The notes beneath the pieces were generated by a model. That model saw nothing but the letters and a program-made list of their open reading frames with translations. It did no database searches and was not told the DNA's origin. Of a DNA stretch of 64,000 nt, positions 11,567 through 24,956 are shown piece after piece. This stretch comes from Asterochloris sp. CNOR1 (taxonomy: Eukaryota; Chlorophyta; Trebouxiophyceae; Trebouxiales; Trebouxiaceae): positions 1,674,001 to 1,738,000 of the forward strand of contig OZ017756.1 of NCBI GenBank assembly GCA_963969365.1, in the 5' to 3' direction. Made by a program: the position numbers and the translations under genes. Within the stretch, counting starts at the first letter, position 1. The number at the start of each line of letters is the position of its first letter.

Positions 11567-14500
11567 TCAAAGGCGAGACAGGAGCTGTGCAATGCAGTCC
11601 TTCAATCCAGGGGAGGTGTTTGGCTCTGTGCAGGCCACAGTGATCTGGAATTGCAGATGCTGCGTTTTCTCCACCTCAATCCGCACCATGCAAGCCACCT
11701 GCACCAGCAGTAGGGGTGTGAGCAGAAAGCACAAGCAACATGATGCACTGCCCCTTGAGGAATTGCTACACAAACTATGTGAGCATGCCTCTGAGTACTC
11801 AGCCCTCCTCTGCCCACCTGTTGGGGCTGCTGCCCCTGCGGCGTGTATGTGAATGTGCCAACGGCCACCAGGTTCTCGGGGTCAGGGTCAATGCTGTTCT
11901 GTACGCCCAGGTTGAGGGAGGCCAACATGGCCTCAATGGGAGGTTTGGCAACAGGTGTGACCCGTGTCACCCGCTCCCCAACCTTGTGTGGGGGACCTGC
12001 ACCGGCAGCAGGCAGGTGCATGGGGGATGACAGGCCTGGCTGCTGGCATCTGCCACAGGCTGTGAGCAAGCAGTAAGGTACTCCAATCAGACAACCTTGC
12101 AGTAAATGAGCGGCAGTGAGAGCCAGCAATAAGCTGTCAGGCCCTGGCAGCGGCCTCACAACACTTGGTCCAGGTACATGCCTGCAAGCTGCACACTGCT
12201 CCAGCAGATGCTGGCCTGCAGGTCACCCAGCCTGCAAAGGTACCCTCAGGGACCTGCAGTGCCCCATGCAGGCATTCTCAGCGCCACATGGAATGACAGC
12301 AAAGCAGTGAAAACACTGACCTGTCAGGCTCCTCCAGCGCCCAAAGAAGACCTCCTTGGGCACAGGGTTGTCTGGTGGCGTGCAGAACTTGGGCACCACC
12401 AGGGGCAGTGTCAGATTCTGGGCCACCGTCTGCCCTGCGCAGCTGTAACTCAGCTGTACTTTTGGAACAGACAGGAAGGCTGACACGCAGGCCACTGACA
12501 GTGGCACCTGCAGGACAGGAGCAGGTTGTTGTCGTTTCAGCCTGTTGCAAGGAAGTCAGTGCAAAGGTGAAACTCTTGTGCAGAGCACTGGTAGCGGAGA
12601 AGTGCAGCCCATGCGACACTTGTGGTATCCACTGAACATGGCCCGAGATGCGCAAGCACATCTGAACCATGGAGATGCAAGCCTGAATGTTTCATGCATG
12701 CCACAATTCCCCTGCATTGTCATGCTGCAATGCCAAACCCAGAGCCTGGCGTCCACCTGCTGCTGGTTGCAAGGGTCTGGCATGCTGCCACTCACCTGGA
12801 TCTGCTTCTTGGCCTCCAGCAGTGGCGGCACCTGCCCCAGCTGGAACAGGAACTGCGGCTGGGGGGGCACCACCAGAATCAGACGCTGCAGAGCGGATGA
12901 GCTCTTGTTGCCCAGAAAGAAGGTCAACTGCCCCTGGCTGCCCTGGAAGCTCATCTTCATCCCCACCTGCAGGGCAGCACAGTGGGCACCATGATTGTGG
13001 CATGCTGTGAGCTCCAGACAGGCGGCATCAGGCCCGCGCGCGGTGCCTGCGGAGCAGAAGCATGCTGTTGAGTGATGACTGCGTGCAGGAGCTGTTTGAT
13101 TCTTGATTGGGTTATGTATGGTTTTATGCTGTGGTGCTGCAGCCATGCTTATTGTGGGACATGTCCAGCAGTGCTGCTGTGCCACTTGCAGCACATGTGC
13201 GCCCTTCTGCAATGCATGTCATGTATTGACAAGGGCTGAGGAACTCAGTCAGCAGATACTCTGCCTGCTCAAGTCTTCACTGCCATCACGACCAGAAAGT
13301 CATGCATCTTTCCATCTTTGGCCTGTGGCCATTTGTGACCAGTCTCGGTGACAGCAGGCCGCCATGCAGCCTCCTGACAAAAGTGGCCTGTGACCTGCGT
13401 GCTGCCATGCAACTGACCGAACTGACCTGCAGGTATTGGTCCTCATACAGAACTCCAGACCCAGCCTGGCACAGCTTGCGGAACCAGTGGTCGATGTCGC
13501 CAGTCGGCCTCACGGTCTCAGGGGAAGCCCCTGACAGCGCGTAGGCATCTCCGCTGCTCGAGAACGGGTCAGCTGCTGCAGATGCAGGGCAATGGAGGGC
13601 GAAGTCAGCATGAGGGCACAGGCCAGGCTGCATGCTGCCCTGCATGCATTTGTCTACCCAAGCCGTCGCTGTGAGTACCACAGCAGAGCAGCAGGGCTCC
13701 TGGATGAGCTTACAAGAGGGGCCTTCTGGATTCAGCTCCCCAGACTGCATCATGTTGTTGCAGCCCTGACGGCCTCGACTGTGTAAAGGGCTGCGTTGTG
13801 CAAAGCGCTCATGCTATGCAAAACAATGCAACAGGGGAAGTGCCTGCAGGTGGCGAACCTTGCTGGGCCGGAGCCGCGGCTGGAGGGGCTGTCTCAGTGC
13901 CATAAAGTTCAGCCAGGGGGTCGATTGGGGCAGCGGCAGCCACTGGCTCGGGCGCTGCTGGTGGGCCTCCGTTTGCCACTGCAGCGCAGCAGTGCCTCTT
14001 GTCAGCGTGGGCATAGGTGATGCTTGGCCTGATGGTGTGCACAACAGCATCAGTGACGAGAGCCGGCACATGGCTTGGGGCAGTACTCCCAGCCTGACTC
14101 CTGTTGAAACACCACTGCATGCTGGATTCATAATCCAGTACACAGCGGTGTTTGACAGGGAACCGCGAGACGCAGCCCTGCATGACATCTACACATCAAA
14201 GCAACTGATGTAAAGCCTGGCAACCCACCTAGCTCCTTGTTCAAACCGATGAAGTCAGCCAGCATCCTGTCGGTGGCAGGCAAGGTCATGCGCCCATGAT
14301 GGCTCAGCAGTGCATGCCAGGCAGCAAGCTCACCAGCCACCTCATCCAAGCTGATGACAGAGCCGCCCCTCTACTGCTTGCCCCCAGATTCAAGAGCAAA
14401 TGGGTGGGTGGAAAAGTGACTGGCTGCTCACCAGGCTCCTCGTCCAGGCCAATGAAGTCAGCTGCTGCCCCATTGCCTGTGGGGGAGGTGGGCTTCATGC

Positions 14501-17500
14501 TTGGGGGGCTCAGCGGCTGGGGGGCCCCTGCCCCGTCTCCCTGCCCGTCTGCATCATCCTGCATCCACACCGGCTTCTGCTGGACCTCCTCCTCTTCACC
14601 CTGCACACAGGCTACCTCAGTCAGAAGAAGGCTGCATGGGGGGAGATGAGCATCTGGAGCACCTCCCGTTCCCTGCCCTGCATCTAGGGCAAGACCACAG
14701 AGGATGTAGATGCTGCCTCAGTCAGGGACCAGCATGCAAGACACACAGGGAGGACCTAATGCTGCCCATCCCATTTCGGCCTGGCAAAGAGGCTACGTCC
14801 ATCACGAATCAGCATGCTGGCCAAGTGAGAGAAGGCTGGGCTTGCAGTCAGCAGCCACACTGGCCCAGTCAACCCAGCTGCAGGGGATCACTCTAGTCTC
14901 AGCTAGGCACCATAGCAGCAGGCCTCGGTGCCTCGCACTGAAGCCGTCACTCATCATCCAGAGATGCATGCAGCAGCAGGACCACATGCCTCTCCCTTCT
15001 GCAGTGACCCATGCTCCATGCGGGCACTCAGCAGCAGGTACCTGCTGCTATGTCATTCCCACAACACCTCATACAGGAGGGCATACCGCAGAGGCTTGCT
15101 TCTCACGTATGACGGTCACACGTCACCCAGGAAAGCATGTGATGGAGGCTTCCTTTTCCCACAAGGTGCCACACATCACCAAGGCAAGTTGCTGGGGGTC
15201 ACCTCCTTCTCAGCCATGCGCCGCAGCAGCAGGCTCCTGCGCTTCTCCCACTTAGGCATGGCGGTCACATTGCGGCGAGCCACGTCAGGATGGGCCAGGA
15301 GGCCTGCGAACTCCACTGCCCGCTGTTGCAGGTCTGCAGACAGCAGCACAGGGGTGCGCTTACTGGCCAGGACAGGCTGATGTGAGGTGACAATCAGGAC
15401 AGGCAACGATCTTAAGATGTGTTTCAGAGCAGAAGACACCAGGAGGGGCCAAAGGCCAGACTCACCACATCAGGTCAAGGGAGTTGGATCTGGGCATGAC
15501 TCGTACTCTTGCATGAGAACAAAATGCAGGCTGTGATGAGTGTCACAGCTAAGGATCCCACCTGCGTCGATGTAGCGAGAGTAGCGGTCAAAGACGTCCC
15601 CAACCAGCTGCTGCAGCTTGGCATTCTCAGGATCTGACAGCAGCATCTTCAGGTAGGCTGACAGCAGCAGCCCCTGCAGATGCAAGAAGTTCTTCGTTCA
15701 TTTGGCAAAGAAGCAGGCATCCTGCGCGTTGCAAGGGCAGCCCCATCAACCCCAGCCGAGAGCATGCCTGTGTAGAGCGCAGGAGGCGGATTCACACAGA
15801 CACCCTTCAAGCTCTCATTTGGTTCCAGCAGGGACGACAGGCAGACACACATGCATGCACAGTACCGCAGTCTTGGGTGCAACTCGGTGCCAGGCAAATC
15901 CCACCTTGGCCTCAGCAGAGACTGCAGGAAAGCGCTCGTGCAGCAGGGTGAACTGCTCCTGGACGGGCAGATCTTTCAGTGACCGCCCATACTCGCCCAA
16001 AATGTAGGCTGCGCAGCAGACCAGGGACTCATGTGCTGCCCCGCGCTGCAGTGCCTCCACAACCTGCAGGGGCAGCATTGAGCCTCTCGGCTCCTGTTTT
16101 TGAGCCTGACCACCGCACAGCCTGGAGGTGTTTGGCCCTGCACACCCTCTGCTGAAGTATGTGGACAGGTGTGCCAGGTACTGCGAGCTCAGGAGCTGAC
16201 AGCTGTGGGTTCTGGCTGCACAGGACATGCACCTCTGACTGCAGTGCACTGTACACTTGCAAACACACCTTCTGGGCAGCGTAGCCATGCAGCTCATCAT
16301 TGTTGGTGATGAGCTGCACGACTGAGTGCCAGATGTCCTTGGTAGCCATGTCGCCAGCCCTCTCAATCAGGGTAAGCATCACATCCACATACCACTCCAG
16401 GCTGGGGAAGAACCTGCAGCAGCCGCGGGACCACTTCATCTGAATGCTGAGGCCACAGGCTTCTCGAGTAATGTGCAAGGAGCCTGCTGCAATGGGGCAG
16501 GGCTGCAGGGCAGCTGTCACCATGCTAGCTGCTGGGCTGGCAGACGCATGGGGGTGCAGGGAGAGAGCCTGCATGAGGGATGCTGACTGCAGTGTGCGCG
16601 CTACCTGTGGCTGGAGTATGTCTGCGTGCTGGGCCTGCACAACCACTGCTGGCCCCTGTTGGCTGAGGCAGGGAGTGCTGTCTGGGAGGCCGTCAGGGAC
16701 AGCAGCCAGAGGCAGTGGCCACCCTCACCGCTCAGCCAACACAGCTGTCTTCAGCACCAGCTCGTCCCTCATGCTGAAGTCAGCCACTGCCAGATACTTG
16801 AGCAGCTCGTCCACAATGTCTGCAGCGTTGTTGGTGTTGCACATGGTGAACAGCAGGTCCAGGCCTCGCCGGCGGATGCTGACGTCTGCATCCCGCAGGC
16901 TGGCCACAATGCTCTTCTGGTGCCTTCAGCAGGTAACCAGCAGCAAGTCAGCAGGAAAGGGCACACATCACAACTCTGGTGCCTGCATGCACAAATCCAC
17001 AAGCCAGAGGGGGCTGACTTCAGGACGCCAGGTGTAGCTCAAGGGCTTACAGCCCAATGAAACAGCTGAAACACAATTTGCTTGCTTGTAGCGCTCCACT
17101 TACATATGCTGCTGGAAGAACCGTTGCATTGCTTGCCAGAGGGCAGTGCCACTTGGCTGTCCCTACTGAAACATGACATGGATATACTCCGTGGTTGTCT
17201 GTGATGTTTGATGGCAGAGCCGGATAAATTTAAGCTGTTGAGGGGAACTGCACCTTCGCTGCTTCACTCACCAGGCTGTGCAATGTCTAGATGGTGAGCC
17301 CCGCAGCAAGCTTGTAGCCCTCAGTCACTCTTGCCGCTGTGAGACAATGGCAGGAACACAACACCATGACAGAATAACACACACTTGTGGTGTGACGCCT
17401 GCAACACCTCTGATAGCCGTTGAACGCTCTCCAGGCTACAGGCAAGCGCTGCGCCCAGCAGGTATCGACTCTGCAAAGCACTCTCTGGTCCTATCTGTCC

Positions 17501-20500
17501 AGCAGCAGGACCACGCTGCTGACTTGTGAAACGGCGTCAGCAACCGCCACCACCTCCGGCCCCCGGCACATGCTTCCCAGGCTCACTTACCTGATGTTCA
17601 GCTGGCAGGTCACCAAGCACTTCCTAAACAACCAAATATTTGTTGGTAATGGCAACGTAACGGCCAGCACCTCTGGCATGCTGCACATGCTCTCCAGGCA
17701 CAGGGACTTCAGGCTGATCTGTAGGACAACAGGGTGCTCACTTGTGGATGGCATCGCCAACAGCTGGCACCTCCGCCAGGCGACACATGTTCTCCAGGCC
17801 GAGGTACTTGATGTTGGGCTCGCGCACACCAATGAACTTGCCCAGAAGGCTGACGCTGGCCTCCAGGACGTCCTTGTCAGCATCGATGGCTAAAGCCAGG
17901 GCAACCGCCTCAAACACAATGGCGTGCTGAGCGTTGTTCTTGTTTACATTCTTGGCCACCTCAGTGCCTGCGGGGGCACAGTCAGGAAGTCTGAATGCCA
18001 TGGAGCAGGCAAAGGAATGGTGTGCAGCAGGCCATGATGTGCTGGCAGTCTCAGAATACAGCTCTAGGGTGCAACAATGCAGCAGGCACAATGCTGGAAG
18101 CAACTCATGGCACAGGCAACAGGGCAATGGCCCCCCAGGAGGAGGGGCATGATGATCTGCAGCACATCAGGCGGCAGGGCACTGGACAGTGCCAGCAGGG
18201 CCTGCATTGCTGGTGGCTGTTGGGCACTTGCTGGCGCTGGCAGGACATGCAGAACTCCAGTGCCTGCGAAACAGCCATTAGGAGGCAGGAGTGTTCTCCT
18301 TGGCAGCTGGCAAGGTGTGGGCAGCACAGGCAGCAGATGTTGATCAGCGCGCCTCGGTCCTGCGGCTCACGGCCGGCGCGTGAGGTCTGCCAGCAGGGAC
18401 TCAGCAGCGCATGCATGAGACACTGCACCTGTGACGATGCGCTTCAGGACATCATGTAGGACCTTGACGCTGGCTGGGTCATCTGGCACAGGGAAGTACT
18501 GCAGCACCCGCAGGCACTTGACCTGCAGAGAGACAACAGCTGAGTGCCCACATCCTTACTGTGCAGGGGTTAAATGAGGCATGGCGTCTGCACAGGCAAG
18601 CTGTGCAGGCGCTGGCTGGCTGCCAGCCATCCAGCTGTCGTTGGGTACTAGTGCCACCGGCCTTGGCATTGCACACTGCAGGGCACCGCCATGGCAGTGC
18701 AGCGTCGAAGTTGCTGTATTTGGCAAGCACGTATTGGTATGGAAGCACATGGAGGCAGCGAAAACCTGCACGCTGAGTGATTGTGGGCAGAGTCATGTGG
18801 TCATCTTTGGAGATCTGGAGTAAAAGCCTGCAGCCAGTTGCATACGCACCTGCAGCCATGGCGATGCAATGCCATAGTAGGTGTAGTCTGCCGGAACATC
18901 CCTGTTCTTGAGGCGCTCCAGCAGCTTGATCACCTTGGGCACCAGGGACTCATACCCTGCAGCAGGGCACCAATTTTGCACAAAGGATGCAAAATACCCA
19001 AGCCTGCTGGTGATTCAACATGACGGGGCTGCTCAGGCACTGTTTGCTGGCAGCTGAGCACAGGGTGGGGGCCAGCCCTCCTTCCTAGGCTTTCAGCGAC
19101 AGTTAGGCGGGTTTGCAGTGTTCACCAGCACGTCTAGCATGTGGGGGCTAAGGCATCAATGCCAGGCCAGACTTGGGCGGTCGGAGCTGGGGCCCACCTT
19201 CATAGTTGCGCGACACAATGCCAAGCAGCAGGGTCACTGCTGCATTGAGCACGCCCACATCCCTCTCCTCCAGCAGACCAGCCTGCAGTGAGACACTGAC
19301 TGTGCTGAACATGTCTGACAGTGGCACCTGAGCACCACCAGCTGTAGACAAGCCTCATGCAGCACCTGGCAGGCACACAAGTAGCCAGGGCAGCTGCTGC
19401 AGCCTAGCCAGCTGGTTCCTGTTGCAGCCAGGCCAGACTGGCTGTGGCTGCCCGCTCACCAGTTTGACGGACCAGGCATCGGCCGCGAGCATGTCGCTGT
19501 CGGGGCCGGCCTTGCGGAGCAGCCTCAGCAGGCAAAGCGCAGCCTTCTTGCGCACGATGGGCCGCACAGCACCGTTGGTCTGCACAGTTGCAGAAGCGAC
19601 TTCGCAATGGCAGTGGCAGCAGGCCTGGGAACAGTGTGCATCTGACAGAGGCCCTGTGCGCACTCGGCACGCAACTCCAGGACCTCAGGACTTGCCTTTG
19701 TTAGGGGTCAACGAACTGAACTGGTAGAGTGAGAATGCGCATCGCTCACCACGAGGTTCATCACATCAACAGCCAGAAGCGATGCCATCTCCTGCCCACC
19801 CACTGCAGGTCAATGTGACTGTCAGCAGCAGACGTGAGTGGAAGTGCTGCCCGGCATCAAAACATTGCGTCGGCACGAGCGGGCTGCGCTGCATGATGTA
19901 TCCCTTGTGCCTTGAAGCAACTCCTCAACTGTGCATGCAGGCCTGGGCTCAGCTGCGCAGCGTGCCAACAGACGATGTCCCCGACAGCACCCTTAAGTAC
20001 ACGCAGGCCTCCCCCGACAGCTCACCGTTGCCAATGAATGACAGCGAGAGGCACTGGAACGCCTCATTACGGGAGATGAGGTCGTTCCTGATGGAGTTGA
20101 TGATGAGCCGAAGAAACTCATCTTTCTGCAGAGCAGGCGCAGGTGCATGACTTCAAGCCTGGCAGCGATGTGCAGGCAGCAGGGAGCTCTCAAGCCACGC
20201 CTCGGTAGGTGCGCACCTCTGTCAGCAGGACGGCGCAGGCCATGTAGCCGACCTGCTTCTCAGCGTACCTGCAGGCCGACAGATGAGTGGTCAGGGACAG
20301 CATGCAGCCTGGCAATGCATAGCCACCCCTGGAAGGCCAGCTTGTGACAGAACATGCAGTGAGTGCTTCAAGTCGGCACAGCACTCACTTGTTCACAGGT
20401 ATAAGGTCTGCTGCCTGCTTGTGGCCAAACTCCACGTCATGGCCCAGCATGTAGATGTAGAGCAGCTTCCAGACATACTTCTTCTTGTCATACTCTGCAA

Positions 20501-21255
20501 GAGGACACATGATTGTTAACAACAGATACCACAGGCCCCAGGCAGCCATCTGCACAAGTTGTGTTGACCGTCTTTCACATGCAGCTATCTGTGAAAGGCA
20601 GGCATGCCCTATCCCAGACAGGCATGCCTCACATGTGGCTGCGCATGTGAGGGCAACCACAAAACTTACAAACCCAAAAGGCTCCAGCAGTGGGCGACGG
20701 CAAAGAGCATGCTGGGGAGTGCCTGTGAGGACAGACTCCATTCTTCAGTTGTGCCACACCTGTGAGCACATTGCCTGACGCAAACTTCTTGCGAATCTTG
20801 CCCAGCTCCTTGTCCACCCGCATCTGCTCCTGCTCCTTGTTCTGGCAGGCGCGAATGTCCGAAATGAACACCTGGAGCAGGGATGGCAGGAGAGCATCTC
20901 ATGTGATGCACAGACACCGGTCTGGGACGGGCAGCACACCGCAGAACCTGCGGTGCGCATGCTGCTGCGGCTGCAGCAGATGACACAGACTGCTGAAGGA
21001 GATCATCCTGTTGTGCACATGGCGGAGCAGACGGACATGCAGTAGCTGCTAGACAGCAAAGGGCTACGCATCAATCTGAAAGTCTTTCAAGTGTAAGAGA
21101 TGTTTAAGATGGAGGTCACAGATGATGGGGTGCAGCAGACATGCTGTGCAAAGGTGCAACAAGGAGCCCATCCTGTCGTGTTGGAGCAGAAGGTGTACTC
21201 AGCCATGTTGAGATTGGCTCACCTGCAGCCCGCGCATGTTGACCAGCTTTGCCAT
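11567..21255 (-). CDS. AP2A: AP-2 complex subunit alpha (alpha-adaptin), 978 aa
   Basis: Large subunit of the clathrin adaptor that selects cargo and binds PIP2 at the plasma membrane (family knowledge). Twenty-three exons, 2,937 nt, every phase consistent: 21223-21255, 20760-20871, 20389-20494, 20217-20268, 20026-20125, 19750-19802, 19460-19579, 19198-19282, 18850-18956, 18429-18522, 17742-17967, 16729-16923, 16269-16413, 15905-16063, 15562-15673, 15203-15333, 14432-14600, 13859-13978, 13427-13575, 12796-12966, 12321-12507, 11818-11996, 11567-11698. The N-terminal trunk is recognised by [37 protein letters not shown] and YAEKQVGYM (the KKKY belongs to the PIP2-binding patch). Further trunk signatures are [34 protein letters not shown] and ELHGYAAQK. 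An acidic hinge holds DFIGLDEEP. The sandwich and platform appendage ends [20 protein letters not shown]. Length fits the family (about 940-1,010). Intron 11 ends in TGAAG rather than TGCAG. Stop lies 125 bp from the PRR start, same strand. Confidence 0.95.
14227..14285 (-). repeat. Ghost copy of AP2A hinge exon (DFIGL) in the next intron
   Basis: Encodes [11 protein letters not shown] followed by GT, paralleling [11 protein letters not shown] at the end of exon 14432-14600. Its only upstream acceptor gives the wrong phase, so inclusion would shift the frame. It is therefore treated as a decayed copy, about 200 bp downstream of the original. Confidence 0.65.
15060..15205 (-). repeat. Imperfect ~52-bp repeats abutting AP2A exon 16
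   Basis: Two units ending in CACGTCACC and CACATCACC precede, on the plus strand, the donor end of exon 15203-15333. Each carries a GGCTTSCTTYTC-like block. The relation to the exon edge is weaker than in the other examples. Confidence 0.35.
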
Positions 21256-21698
21256 GCCTGCCCTGGCCAAGAGGCCCTCAGGAAACCTGACGCTGGAGGA
21301 AGTGTTCCTCTTCTCAAGAAATCTGCAGTGAGTGCAGGCTGGTGTTGATGACTTGAGAATGCTAATCAGCTGCACCCTGCTGTAACTGCCAGACAGTGAT
21401 GCATTGGCAGCAGGGTCCGGTTGAGGGCCAGCCTGGCAGATGAAAGTTATGCACTCAGCCCACCAATGTCAGACAAGTGTGCAGAGCGATGTGCGATGGC
21501 CCACTAGAACAGAGATGGTACTCTGAGGTGTTTCGAAGGGGAGGGTCTATGTACTAGAAAGTAAGAGGAACGCCTTCATAACCTTTGCACGTCAGTCTTC
21601 TGCGTTGCTGTGCGACAAGCCTTTGCTGCCAGCGGAAACTCCAGTGCAACCTTCAGAGCGATACAACAACCAATCAGTGCACCCATCAGCTTGGAATA
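21256..21698. promoter_or_regulatory. Divergent spacer between AP2A and SDHB
   Basis: 443 bases between the two start codons. No coding content is seen. Both 5' UTRs and promoters are expected here. No motif is strong enough to name. Confidence 0.4.
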
Positions 21699-24463
21699 AT
21701 GCAGGGCTTGGGCAAGGGCTTGAGGAATGCAGGCAGGCTGCAGACACTGTTGCCCAGCCTGTCTGAGTCCCTCCCCAAGGCTGTGACCACCTCATCAGCC
21801 TCAGCAGCACCAGCTGCGTCCCCTGCTGCAAAGCAGCCAGTGATGCGCGAGTTCCAGGTGACAGCATGCCCCGATGCTGGCTTGCAGAGTGTCTACCGGA
21901 AGACATCTGTTCCTGCCTGCGCGACGCAACCATGATGCATGGCTTGCAGTCAGCAACATACTGTGCTGCGTATCAGGTGTACAAGTGGGACCCAGACCGT
22001 GAGGAGAAGCCTTCATACAAGTCGTACAACATCGACATCAACAGGTGCGAGCTGGCCGGGCTGAAGGCGAAGCCGCTTTCCTCATAGCAGATGCTGCCTG
22101 GACTGACAGTTGCTGCATGCCCCAGGCTGCCAGGCCAGATGGCACATGGGTGCCGCCAGCGCTGGCATGCTGGCGACCGCTGGCGGGTCTGCAATGCATC
22201 CCGCCTTGCTGCATGCATTGCATTGCTGGACAGCTCGCAGGCAGAAGCCAGTTATCGACCTGCTAGGGTCTGCATGCCAGGCTGTCTGACCTGCCTATTT
22301 GGCATTTGCATCTGCATGTCCTGCCGTGCCTGTTCCTGATGGTGAGAGGCTGATGGTGGCCTCTTTCCTTGTGAGCCGCCTTTGCTGGCAATCATGGTAC
22401 TAGGCTGCCACGTCAGCCTGAAGTGGGGCAGCGCCTGCTGTTCCCCAAACCCCACGAAGATATGCATACCAGCTTGCCTTAGTGCTGCCGCTAGCATGCT
22501 GCGACCTGATCGTCTGCGGTCACATCCTGACCATGTTGATGGGGGGAGAGGGTTCTGCTGCAGCAGTGAACAAGATGGTGCGTTTCTTGGCCTGCTGTGA
22601 CTTGCTTGGTGAAGCATCTGTGTACTGTATTCTGCCTGCAGCTGTGGGCCAATGATGCTGGACATCCTCTTCAAAATCAAGGACGACCAGGACCATTCCC
22701 TGGCATTCCGGCGATCTTGCAGGCAAGGCTGTTGACATTCTGGCCAGATTGAGTGCGGCAATTGCATGGCCACAGTGGAGGTCTGCCTGTGCATGTCAGG
22801 CTGTGTCAGAGGGTCATCAGATTGTGAGGGCACTCCTGGAGGCAAGGCTGTGCACGCTGTGCATGCTGGGCGGCCTTGCCTGCCACCAGCTGCAGGTATG
22901 TCCCAGTGCACCTCAGCACGCCGCCTGCCGGCCATCAACCCTAATCTCATGTTGCTCGCAGCCTCTGGGACTGCCTCTCCAAAAGTATGGCAGTGAGGGC
23001 TTGTACTAGCTCCTCAAGCATCATGTCTGCCCATGTTGCTGACCATATACATTTCGTCTGCAGGGAGGGCATCTGTGGCTCCTGTGCCATGAACATCGAT
23101 GGCACCAATGGACTGGCCTGCCTGACCAAAGTGGATCGCAACCCCGGCAGGGTGTCCAAGATTGCGCCTCTGCCCCACATGTTTGTGGTCAAGGACCTCG
23201 TGGTTGACATGAGCAACTTCTATGCGCAGTACAAGTCCATCAAGCCTTACCTGCAGAAGAAGGAGGCCAACAAGTGAGTTCCTCCTCCGAGTCTTGTGCT
23301 CTAAGGAGGGGTTTGTATGGCAATCAGGTCCACCTGCAGAAGACTGGAACCGCCAGGGTGCGCGTCTGCATGGTGCACAGGCATCTGTGAAACATAGAGG
23401 AGGACACAGCCCTTTGTACAGGAGAGCAAGCTGCTCAACCTGGGTGTGGGCTGTTTGGCTGTCAGCTGGGCTGCTGTAGTCACACTGCTGCAGTGCGTTA
23501 GGTGCAGGGAGAGGCTGGGCCAGACATGCAGGCTTTGGTCCACTTGTGCGTGTTCACTGCTTGGCACAGATTGGAGCATAATCTGTGCAGGTCAAACAGC
23601 AGCAAAGATGCATTCAGCCTCCAACCCTTGCCTTTGCCAGCGAGTTTCCAGGTGCCGGCAGGCTCACACTGGGCGCATGGCTGCCATGTGGTGCGCAACC
23701 TGCTTCACTGCCGAGCCCTCCCTCTGCAAGCAGGTGCTGTACTGTACACCGAACAAAGCCGGTCCTGCCTGCCCTGCAGGATTGGTGGGAAGGAGTACCC
23801 CCAAAGCAAGGAGGAGCGCAGCAAAATTGATGGGCTGTACGAGTGCATCCTGTGCGCCTGCTGCTCCACCAGCTGTCCCAGCTACTGGTGGAACGAGGAC
23901 AAGTACCTGGGCCCAGCAGTACTCCTGCAGGCTTACAGGTGAGCAGGCTATTTTCTGTAAGCAGGGCAATGCATACATTTGCTTGCTGAGTCACACATCT
24001 GGTTTCACTTCTCGCTGAGCATCAGCCAGCAGCTCTCTGGCAGGTGCTGTCGGCAGGCTGCGCTGCCAGGCCCTGCAGGGGCCCTGCAGGGGCAAGCTTA
24101 CCTATTTTCACTGCCAAACCCACTGATTCACAGCCCCCTGAGCCACAGCTTCATATTGTTTACTTGGCCTGGACCTAGGGACCTGGATTTGACCACCAGC
24201 CTTGGTGTCTGTGAAATCGAAATCTTTGAGTGATTGAGCCCTGTGCAACTTGGCTCTTCTGTACATGGTTCATGTGCTGCAGGTGGATCATTGACAGTCG
24301 TGATGACTTCACCAAGGAGCGTCTACAGCAGGTGGATGATGCCTACAAACTCTACAGGTGTCATCAGATTATGAACTGCGCCAAAGTGTGTCCCAAGGGC
24401 TTGAACCCTGGCAAGGCCATTGCCAAGATCAAGCAGAGTGTCCACTTGGAGCGTGCTGTGTAG
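21699..24463 (+). CDS. SDHB: Succinate dehydrogenase iron-sulfur subunit, mitochondrial (285 aa)
   Basis: Complex II subunit that carries electrons from succinate to ubiquinone through 2Fe-2S, 4Fe-4S and 3Fe-4S centres on the matrix side of the inner membrane (family knowledge). Six exons: 21699-21857, 21977-22044, 22642-22722, 23064-23273, 23780-23938, 24283-24463; 858 nt in frame. The first about 50 residues ([19 protein letters not shown]...) are Arg/Ser/Ala-rich, as in a mitochondrial presequence. The core follows: [40 protein letters not shown] with a fourth Cys in LACL (2Fe-2S), [20 protein letters not shown] (4Fe-4S), and [20 protein letters not shown] (3Fe-4S). The [10 protein letters not shown] motif is split by intron 22723-23063, which uses a GC donor. 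Length matches the family. Confidence 0.97.
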
Positions 24464-24956
24464 ACTCCTGAACGTGTGAAGTTATGACTGCAACACAACA
24501 CAATGCATGCATTTTGCTTGCTCCCACTACACTGTTTCAATTTCTGTATGGTGCACAGCAACCTTGGGAGCTTTCACAATATATGTTACAAATAGTCAAG
24601 CTATGCCACAGTGAAGGAAGGAGGTACAAGGCGCATGAACATACAGGCAAAACCAGATGGAGATTAAACAAGTCAGATCGAATTCAGAGTTGCTCGGGGG
24701 TCCTCAAGGGGCAGTCAGAATCTTTAAGCTACCAGGCCGGTTTGGGATGAAATGTTGAGCTGCAACTGCTGGTACAATGCATTGCAGCATGTGGGGAGGT
24801 GCCTGCCTGACATCCTGCCATCCAGAGTGGACAGTCCTTGTTGCCAGCCCTGCAGCGCTCCAGCAGCCAATACGTGGCTGTGAGGGCCTAGGCTTGTGGC
24901 AGTAACGGCCAGAGTGAACCCGATATACGAGTGATGCCACACACGGCCGGCCAGGC
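24464..24956. other. Convergent 3' spacer of SDHB and the HAD phosphatase gene
   Basis: 493 bases with no supported exon. On the minus strand a TGTAA (plus-strand ttaca, 24586-24590) lies about 370 nt past the phosphatase stop and may be its polyadenylation signal. No such signal was found for SDHB. Confidence 0.4.

Noticed and set aside
11567-21255. AP-1 gamma adaptin as an alternative identity
   Set aside because: The N-terminus, the KKKY basic patch and the two-lobed C-terminal appendage fit alpha-adaptin.
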